Below are positions 58,241 to 64,000 of a stretch of 64,000 bases of DNA, piece by piece (positions within the stretch are counted from its first letter, which is position 1; each line of letters begins with the position of its first letter). The notes below the pieces were generated by a model, which worked only from the letters and a program-made list of their open reading frames with translations, made no database searches and was not told the origin of the DNA. Made by a program: the position numbers and the translations under genes. This DNA comes from Streptomyces sp. Ru72 (GTDB lineage Bacteria > Actinomycetota > Actinomycetes > Streptomycetales > Streptomycetaceae), in the NCBI RefSeq assembly GCF_002920635.1, contig NZ_PQSR01000020.1, forward strand, positions 43,957-107,956, in the 5' to 3' direction.

Positions 58241-58950
58241 CTCGAACCGGAGAACCGGGCGAGCGGGCCCCTGTGCCGGAGCACGGCGTAGCCGATGCCG
58301 AGCCCCAGGGCCACCGGCACCTCGAGAGCGCCCGCGACGGCCAGCGCGCCGAGACCCACGTACAGGGGCAGGCCGTGGGCGTCGGGCAGGACCCGGCGCG
58401 CGGCGGCCACGGGAACCGTGACGGCGTCGACCGCCCAGGTGGCGGCCTCGCCGAGCGAGGGGACGGTCAGTGTGATCGTGCGCCCACCGCGGGCGGCGGG
58501 CGGTTTCCTCTCCGGCCGTCTCACGGCCGACTGCCGCACGACCGGCCGAGTCGCCACGGCCTGCCTCACGGTCGCCTGTCTCGTGGTCGCCTGTCTCGCT
58601 GCGGGCTGTCTGGTGGCGGGCTGCCTCGTGGTCGGCCGTTTCGCGGACGACTGTCGCGCGGACGACCTCGTCTTCGCCTGGCTCGCCGTCGGCGGTGTCG
58701 CGGACGCCTGCCTTGTCGTCGCCTGCCTTGTCGCCGGCTGTCTCGTGGTCGGCCGTCCTGTGGTCGGCTGTGTCGCGTCCGGCTGCCCGGCGACCGGCCG
58801 TCGCGCGGCCGACGAGGCGTCGGATCGCTGCCTCCTGCGCGCCGCGGCGGCGGGCTGCCCCGCCTTCGTCGTGCTCGTCACCGTGCGTCTCTGAGCGGTC
58901 TTCACCGGGCGCTTCTGCGTGGACTTTCGCGCGGTCTTCGGCGTGGTCAC
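58237..58950 (-). CDS. basic TRQ-repeat protein with C-terminal membrane helix
   Basis: 237 residues in two parts. Residues about 1-150 are very basic and consist of short five-residue repeats (TTRQP, ATRQA, TTRQA) with Lys, Arg, Gln, Thr and Ala and almost no hydrophobic residues. The last 80 residues (PSLGEAATWAVDAVTVPVAAARRVLPDAHG, LYVGLGALAVAGALEVPVALGLGIGYAVL) contain one or two membrane helices. A repetitive basic region on a membrane anchor suggests contact with DNA, RNA, acidic polymer or lipid. No known family is recognised. The opposite long frames are shadows of these repeats. Confidence 0.6.
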   Translation of the reverse strand: MTTPKTARKSTQKRPVKTAQRRTVTSTTKAGQPAAAARRRQRSDASSAARRPVAGQPDATQPTTGRPTTRQPATRQATTRQASATPPTASQAKTRSSARQSSAKRPTTRQPATRQPAARQATTRQATVRQAVATRPVVRQSAVRRPERKPPAARGGRTITLTVPSLGEAATWAVDAVTVPVAAARRVLPDAHGLPLYVGLGALAVAGALEVPVALGLGIGYAVLRHRGPLARFSGSR

Positions 58951-59125
58951 GGTTCACATCCGTTCGTGGGTCCGGGACATCGCCCCCCACCGAGGCAGAC
59001 GGTACCGGCGGGGAAAGGGGCCTGCGAGCCGGGAATCCGTTCGGATCAGCCCGCCGGGCGGGTGCTTACGGTGCGCGCGATGATCGGATCCGTACCAGGA
59101 CCGGTCCGCTCGGGAGGTGGCACGG

Positions 59126-62100
59126 ATGTCGCTGCTGTCAGGGACGCGCCTGCCACTGCCGGGCCCGCTGGCCGACGGCCTGGCCGCCGGTGCCCGGGGC
59201 GCCGCAGAGGCGGCCGTGACGTTGCTCGGCCTCGGCCGGCGGGACGTGTGGTCCCGCCCCGGCCGCTGCCACATCCAGCTCCGCGGTGTGCACGGTCCCG
59301 GCGGTATGCGGGTGGGCCGGATGGTGGAGCGCGCTCTGGAGGAGCATCCCGGGGTGCTGTGGGCGCGCGTGAACGCACCGGCGGAACGGGTCGTCGTGGA
59401 ACTGGCCTCGCCGCCGCCGTCACGGCAGGAGCTGCTCCGGATCGTCGCCCACGCCGAGTCCCACGGGGCCACCGCCACCGCGGAGACCGGCGAGCACGAC
59501 GAATGGTGTCCCGGACCGCACCACCCCTGCGAGGCGGCCCGCAGCCGGCCCGCACTCCCGGTCCTCGCCGCGGACATCGCGGGCCTGCTCCTCTCGGCCG
59601 CCACCCGCCTGTCGCCGTGGACACCGCTGCCTGCGGAGGTCGGGGCGCTGGCCACCGCCGTCCAGTGCCACCCCCGGCTGCGCAGGCTGGTCACCTTCGG
59701 CCTCACGGAACTGGAACGCCCCGAATCGGTGGTTCCGACGCTCAACGCGCTCGTCCAGGGCCTGGCCACCCGTGGCGGAGGACTGATGCTCGACGCCGCG
59801 CAGCGCATCGCGCAGTGGCGGGAGGCCAACGCGACCCTCGAGGCGTGGGCCGACGCGGAGCCGCGGCTGGTGCGGGGACCGGAACACGCGCAGGCCGAGC
59901 CGGTCGTCGTGGAACGGCCGCGAGCGCACCGCGACGTGACGGCACGTTACGCCGAACGGGCCCTGGGGGCGGGCGCCGCGGTGGGTTGCCTGGCCGCGCC
60001 GTACGCGGGACCGCGGCGCGCGCTCGCGGTGGCGCTGGCCGGCATGCCGAAGGCTCCCGAGGCCGGGCGCGAGGGCTTCGCCACCAGCCTCGGCCGGTTC
60101 CTGGCGCTGCGCGGCGTCGTGGCCATGGACCGCGGTGCGCTGCGCCGCCTGGGCCAGGTGGACACCGTGGTGCTGGACGTGGACGTGCTGCGCGGCGGGC
60201 GGTACGAGCTGACCGACCTGGTGCCGCTCGACGGCGCCGACACCGAACAGTGCTCCGACCGGCTCTTCGGCCTCTTCGACCCGGCCGCGCCGACCCGGGT
60301 CCGGCGCGACGGCGAAGGCTGGGTGCTCGGCCCGCTTCAGGACCTGGAGCTGACCGGCCGCACCGGGCACCCGGCCGCCGAGCGGCTGCGGTCCCGGGGC
60401 AGCGAACAGGTGCTGGGGCTCGCCCTGCGGCGCCGCCTGATGGCCGTCGCCGGTGTGGCGACGCAGACCCTTCCGGGCGCGCAGGCCCTGGCCGCGGCCG
60501 CCCGACGCTCCCAGATCCGGGTGGTTCTCGCCGGCGACCGGACCGACCCGGGGCTCGGCTTCGTCGACGCGACGGTGCCCTCAGGGCGTCACCTGGTGGC
60601 GTCGGTGCGGGCCCTGCAGGCGGACGGCGCGGTGGTGCTGCTGGTGTCGGCCGACCGCCGTGCGCTCGCGGCGTCGGACTGCGGCATCGGCGTGCACCGG
60701 GACGGGGAGCCGCCGGCCTGGGGCGCCGACCTGCTGGTCGGCACCGATCTGGAGTCGGTGGCGCTGATCCTGTCCGGCGTCGGCGTGGCCCGCCGGGTCG
60801 ACCGGGACAGCGCCGTGCTGTCCACCGGCGGCAGCGGCATCGGCGCGGTGGCGGCGTTGCGGGCACCGGCCGCCGAGGCGTGCTCGCGCGGGCAGTCGGC
60901 GTGCAACACGGCCGGGGCGATCGCCTTCTGCCTGGGCGTCTGGCGCGCCCGGCAGCTCTGCTCCCGCCCCGTCACCCCCTCCGTGGCGACCGTCCCCTGG
61001 CACCTGATGCCGCCCGCGCGCGTCCTCGAGAGGTTGCGGACGTCCGCCGACGGGCTCTGCCCGGAGGAGGCCGCGGCGCGGGCCAAGGGCCCCTCGGCGA
61101 CGGGCGCCGCGCCGCACACCACCCTGCTGTCCGCGTTCGTCGAGGAACTGGCCAACCCGCTGACACCGGTGCTCGCCGGCGGGGCCGCCCTGGCCGCCGC
61201 CGTCGGGTCCGGTGCGGACGCCGCACTCGTCGCCGCGGTCACCGCCACGTCGGCGCTGGTCGGCGGCGTGCAGCGGGTCCGCACCGAGCGTGCCCTCGCC
61301 GAGTTGACCGCCCGCTCCGCGGTCGGGGCCCGGGTGCGGCGCGGGGGCGTCGAGCGGCTGGTCACCGCCGAAGAGCTGGTCCCGGGGGACGTCGTCGTGC
61401 TGAGGCCGGAGGACGTGGTGCCCGCCGACTGCCGGCTGCTGTGCGCCGAGGGTCTGGAGGTCGACGAGTCGTCACTGACCGGCGAGTCCCTGCCCGTCGC
61501 CAAGACCCCGGCCCCCGTGGTCGCCGCTCAGCTCGGCGAGCGCTCCTCGATGCTCTACGAGGGCAGCACCGTCTCCGCCGGAGAGGCGGTCGCCGTGGTG
61601 GTGGCCACCGACGCGGCCACCGAGGTCGGGCGCACCATGGTCACCGCGCGGGAGGCCGCACCGGTCACCGGCGTCGAGGCGCGGCTGTCGTCGCTGACCA
61701 AGGCCAGCCTGCCCGTGGCGACGGCGTCCGCGGTCGCGGTGGCCGGGGCGGGACTGCTGCACGGGCGCCCGCTCGCCCAGAGTCTCGCCTCCGCGGTGAA
61801 CCTGGCCGTCGCCTCGGTCCCCGAAGGGCTGCCGTTCCTCGTCAACGCCGCCCAACTGGCCTCCGCGCGCCGCCTGGCCGAGCAGGGCGCCCTCGTCCGC
61901 AACCCGCGCACCATCGAGGCGCTCGGCCGGGCCGATGTGCTCTGCTTCGACAAGACCGGCACCCTCACCGAGGGCGACCTCCAGCTCGTCGCGGTCAGCG
62001 ACGGGGAGCGGAACGTGTCCGTGGACCGGCTGGGCGCGCGGCACAAGGCGATCCTGTCCGCGGCGCTCCGGGCCACCCCCGCCGCCCGGCAGTCCGAGCC

Positions 62101-63691
62101 GATGGCCCACCAGACCGACCGGGCGGTGGACGCCGGGGCCCGGCGGGCACGGGTGTCGGTGGGCCGCGGCGCGCCCGGCTGGCGGCGCACCGGCACCCTG
62201 CCCTTCGACCCGTCCCGGGCCTACCACGCCACGGTGGGCAGTACCGCCGGCTCCACCCTGCTGAGCGTCAAGGGCGCCCCGGAGACCGTACTGGCCCGCT
62301 GCGGGCGCAGACGCCGGAACGGGGCCGAGAGCGCGCTCGACCACGCCGGTCGCAGGGCACTCGCCCGGGCCACGGAGGAGCTCGCCGGCGCGGGCCGCCG
62401 CGTCCTCGCCGTGGCCGAGCGCACCCTGGGGCACGGCGAGGAGCTGACCGACGACGCGGTGCGGGACCTGGCCTTCGTCGGCTTCGTCGTCCTCGCCGAC
62501 CCGGTACGCCCTTCAGCCGCGCCGGCCACCGCCCGGCTGCGCGCGGCGGGCGTCCACACCGTCCTGCTCACCGGGGACCACGCCGCCACCGCGGAGGCCA
62601 TCGCGGCCTCCGTCACCGGTGAGCCGCACCAGAAGGTCTGCACGGGGCCGGAGTTGGACGCGCTCGACGACGACGAACTCGACGCGCTGCTGCCCACGGT
62701 GGACGTGATCGCGCGGTGCACCCCGCACCACAAGGTCCGTATCGTCGAGGCGTTCCAGCGGCTCGGCCGCGTGGTGGCGATGACCGGCGACGGCGCCAAC
62801 GACGCCCCGGCCATCCGGCTCGCCGACGTCGGCATCGCCCTGGGGCGGCGCGGCACGCCCGCGGCGACGGCCGCGGCCGATCTCGTCATCGGGGACGACC
62901 GCCTGGAGACGATCGTCGCCGCGCTCACCGAGGGCCGCGCGATGTGGACCTCGGTCAGGACCGCGCTGGCCATCCTGATTGGCGGCAACCTCGGGGAGGT
63001 CACCTTCAGCGTGATCGCCTCGGCCGTGGCGGGCAGCTCACCGCTCAGCGCCCGTCAGATCATGCTGGTGAACCTCCTCACCGACCTCGCCCCCGCGCTG
63101 TCCATCGCCGTCCGCACGCCGGCCGAGAGCACCGGGGAGCAGCTGCTGCGGGAGGGACCGCACCAGTCGCTGGGCACCTCGCTCACCCAGGAGATGGTGC
63201 AGCGCGGGCTCACCACGGCGCTCGGCGCGGGACTGGCATGGACGGCCGCCCGGTTCACCGGCACGCGCCGCCGCGCCGCCACGGTGGCGCTGGTCGCGGT
63301 GGTCGGCACCCAGCTCGCCCAGACCCTCACCAGCGGCGGCGCGGACCTCCAGGTGCTCGCCGCCACCCTCGGTTCGGCCGCCGTGCTCGTCGGCATCGTC
63401 CAGACCCCGGGCATCAGCCGGTTCTTCGGTTCCACTCCGCTCGGCCCCGTCGGCTGGGGCACCACTGTGGCGTCCATCGCGACCGCCACGCTCCTCCACG
63501 GGACGCTGAAGCCGCTCTCGCAGCGCCTGGCCGATGCGGGGTGGCTGCCCGCCGGAGGCGAGGACGCCGGAGTGGAGGCGCCCGGGGACGTCGCGCCCGT
63601 GCCGGCGGCCGCCGCGCTGACGGCCTGGCTGAGCGGTGCGCTGTCCCGCCTGGGCCTGCCCGTGCCCGGGGTGGGCACCGTCGTCGCGTGA
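59126..63691 (+). CDS. large cation-translocating P-type ATPase with N-terminal degenerate ATPase copy (CtpI/CtpH-like)
   Basis: 1521 residues. The active C-terminal half has all P-type motifs: TGES (SSLTGESLPVAK), PEGLP in a membrane helix, the phosphorylated Asp942 in FDKTGTLTEG, KGAPETV in the nucleotide domain, and TGDGANDAPAIRLADVGIALG. The N-terminal 600 residues repeat this layout in degenerate form: DVDVLRGG with Asp351 where DKTGT should be and GIGVHRDGEPPAWGADLLVG instead of the hinge. Size and layout match CtpI/CtpH of mycobacteria. The metal is unknown. Start ATG follows GGGAGG. Confidence 0.88.
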   Translation: MSLLSGTRLPLPGPLADGLAAGARGAAEAAVTLLGLGRRDVWSRPGRCHIQLRGVHGPGGMRVGRMVERALEEHPGVLWARVNAPAERVVVELASPPPSRQELLRIVAHAESHGATATAETGEHDEWCPGPHHPCEAARSRPALPVLAADIAGLLLSAATRLSPWTPLPAEVGALATAVQCHPRLRRLVTFGLTELERPESVVPTLNALVQGLATRGGGLMLDAAQRIAQWREANATLEAWADAEPRLVRGPEHAQAEPVVVERPRAHRDVTARYAERALGAGAAVGCLAAPYAGPRRALAVALAGMPKAPEAGREGFATSLGRFLALRGVVAMDRGALRRLGQVDTVVLDVDVLRGGRYELTDLVPLDGADTEQCSDRLFGLFDPAAPTRVRRDGEGWVLGPLQDLELTGRTGHPAAERLRSRGSEQVLGLALRRRLMAVAGVATQTLPGAQALAAAARRSQIRVVLAGDRTDPGLGFVDATVPSGRHLVASVRALQADGAVVLLVSADRRALAASDCGIGVHRDGEPPAWGADLLVGTDLESVALILSGVGVARRVDRDSAVLSTGGSGIGAVAALRAPAAEACSRGQSACNTAGAIAFCLGVWRARQLCSRPVTPSVATVPWHLMPPARVLERLRTSADGLCPEEAAARAKGPSATGAAPHTTLLSAFVEELANPLTPVLAGGAALAAAVGSGADAALVAAVTATSALVGGVQRVRTERALAELTARSAVGARVRRGGVERLVTAEELVPGDVVVLRPEDVVPADCRLLCAEGLEVDESSLTGESLPVAKTPAPVVAAQLGERSSMLYEGSTVSAGEAVAVVVATDAATEVGRTMVTAREAAPVTGVEARLSSLTKASLPVATASAVAVAGAGLLHGRPLAQSLASAVNLAVASVPEGLPFLVNAAQLASARRLAEQGALVRNPRTIEALGRADVLCFDKTGTLTEGDLQLVAVSDGERNVSVDRLGARHKAILSAALRATPAARQSEPMAHQTDRAVDAGARRARVSVGRGAPGWRRTGTLPFDPSRAYHATVGSTAGSTLLSVKGAPETVLARCGRRRRNGAESALDHAGRRALARATEELAGAGRRVLAVAERTLGHGEELTDDAVRDLAFVGFVVLADPVRPSAAPATARLRAAGVHTVLLTGDHAATAEAIAASVTGEPHQKVCTGPELDALDDDELDALLPTVDVIARCTPHHKVRIVEAFQRLGRVVAMTGDGANDAPAIRLADVGIALGRRGTPAATAAADLVIGDDRLETIVAALTEGRAMWTSVRTALAILIGGNLGEVTFSVIASAVAGSSPLSARQIMLVNLLTDLAPALSIAVRTPAESTGEQLLREGPHQSLGTSLTQEMVQRGLTTALGAGLAWTAARFTGTRRRAATVALVAVVGTQLAQTLTSGGADLQVLAATLGSAAVLVGIVQTPGISRFFGSTPLGPVGWGTTVASIATATLLHGTLKPLSQRLADAGWLPAGGEDAGVEAPGDVAPVPAAAALTAWLSGALSRLGLPVPGVGTVVA

Positions 63692-63716
63692 GCGAACAGC
63701 CGGTCCCGCGTTCCCG

Positions 63717-63857
63717 TCACTCCTCGGGCGCGTCCCCGTCCACCCGGTATGTCCTGGTCCAGGTGGCGCCACAGCGGCAGCGGGACGACTCGATCAGTTC
63801 GCCGTCCTCGCTCACACTCAGACCGTGTCCGATGCGCACGTGAACATGTTCCCCCAC
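63717..63857 (-). CDS. 46-residue hypothetical protein
   Basis: Starts at a GTG preceded by GAGGAG with 8-base spacing. The sequence GEHVHVRIGHGLSVSEDGELIESSRCRCGATWTRTYRVDG has a single CxC pair and reads like a short two- or three-strand protein. No family recognised. It converges with the P-type ATPase gene. Confidence 0.55.
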   Translation of the reverse strand: MGEHVHVRIGHGLSVSEDGELIESSRCRCGATWTRTYRVDGDAPEE

Positions 63858-64000
63858 GGCGCGTCTCCTCTCGCTGACGGAAGCCGGCGGAAGAGCCATT
63901 GAACGAGATGCCGCGGCAGGGGGTAAGAGCACGTTCGCATGATGAGACGTTTCGAGAAAAGCGCGGATTCCTCCCGGACGTCACAGACGTGAGAATGAAA

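Noticed and set aside
58500..58800. CRISPR-like or satellite array from regular short repeats
   Set aside because: Units are about 15 bases, imperfect, without unique spacers, and keep the reading frame of the TRQ-repeat protein.
58063..62622. Very long open frame on the plus strand through the TRQ-repeat and ATPase genes
   Set aside because: It crosses two real genes in another frame and encodes Arg/Pro/Gly-rich text with no fold.

Overview
The window is very GC-rich DNA, with strong G/C preference at third codon positions, frequent GTG starts and 4-base ATGA/GTGA gene overlaps. Gene content (Asp23/AmaP/DUF6286 cluster, ergothioneine genes, GPP34, SPW-repeat protein, CBM13 glycosidases, SpoIIE/anti-sigma phosphatase, DasR/chitinase-type operator) points to a Streptomyces chromosome. 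It looks like ordinary chromosome rather than a prophage or plasmid: no integrase, transposase, CRISPR array or replication origin was seen. Genes are mostly short operons and single genes.

Layout. 0-2.2 kb: end of an Asp23/Gls24 envelope-stress operon with its membrane partners (DUF6286, AmaP). 2.4-7.6 kb: HAD-type phosphatase, dodecin, and the egtABCD ergothioneine operon on the minus strand. 7.8-12.4 kb: a PARG-like macrodomain protein whose start codon lies in a perfect hairpin, a PemK/MazF toxin, an Rv0909-type small protein, an alpha/beta hydrolase, a broken MFS transporter, a GPP34 protein and an SDR. 12.8-24.7 kb: flotillin, NfeD-like protein, amidase, LacI regulator plus aldehyde dehydrogenase, thioredoxin, flavin disulfide oxidoreductase, peptide deformylase, PepSY membrane protein, and a secreted GH43/CBM13 galactanase-like enzyme. 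25-35.4 kb: mycothiol-isomerase-fold protein, topoisomerase IB, a secreted ricin/beta-helix protein behind a promoter carrying a chitinase-type operator, a DMT transporter and a frameshifted SpoIIE phosphatase.

35.6-45.8 kb is the most distinctive part: a complete selenocysteine module. selA and selB overlap on the plus strand, then tRNA-Sec (minus), selD (plus), and a formate dehydrogenase operon on the minus strand (Fe-S beta subunit, NrfD membrane subunit, catalytic alpha subunit). The alpha gene is interrupted by an in-frame TGA at 42897-42899, followed at once by a bacterial SECIS hairpin with a GGUCU loop. It should be read as one 1086-residue selenoprotein with Sec189, not two ORFs. 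A second, partial copy of the tRNA-Sec 3' end overlaps the selB stop codon.

45.9-48.9 kb adds a DUF4142 secreted protein, a small membrane protein and an orphan cytochrome oxidase subunit I, so formate oxidation and a terminal oxidase gene sit side by side. 49-58 kb: two YihY-family membrane proteins flank a plus-strand run encoding a ThDP enzyme (PoxB-like), an enolase-superfamily dehydratase and a 1050-residue FAD/Fe-S dehydrogenase, probably one catabolic or redox unit of unknown substrate. 58-64 kb: a basic TRQ-repeat protein, a giant P-type ATPase with a degenerate N-terminal ATPase copy, and a 46-residue protein.
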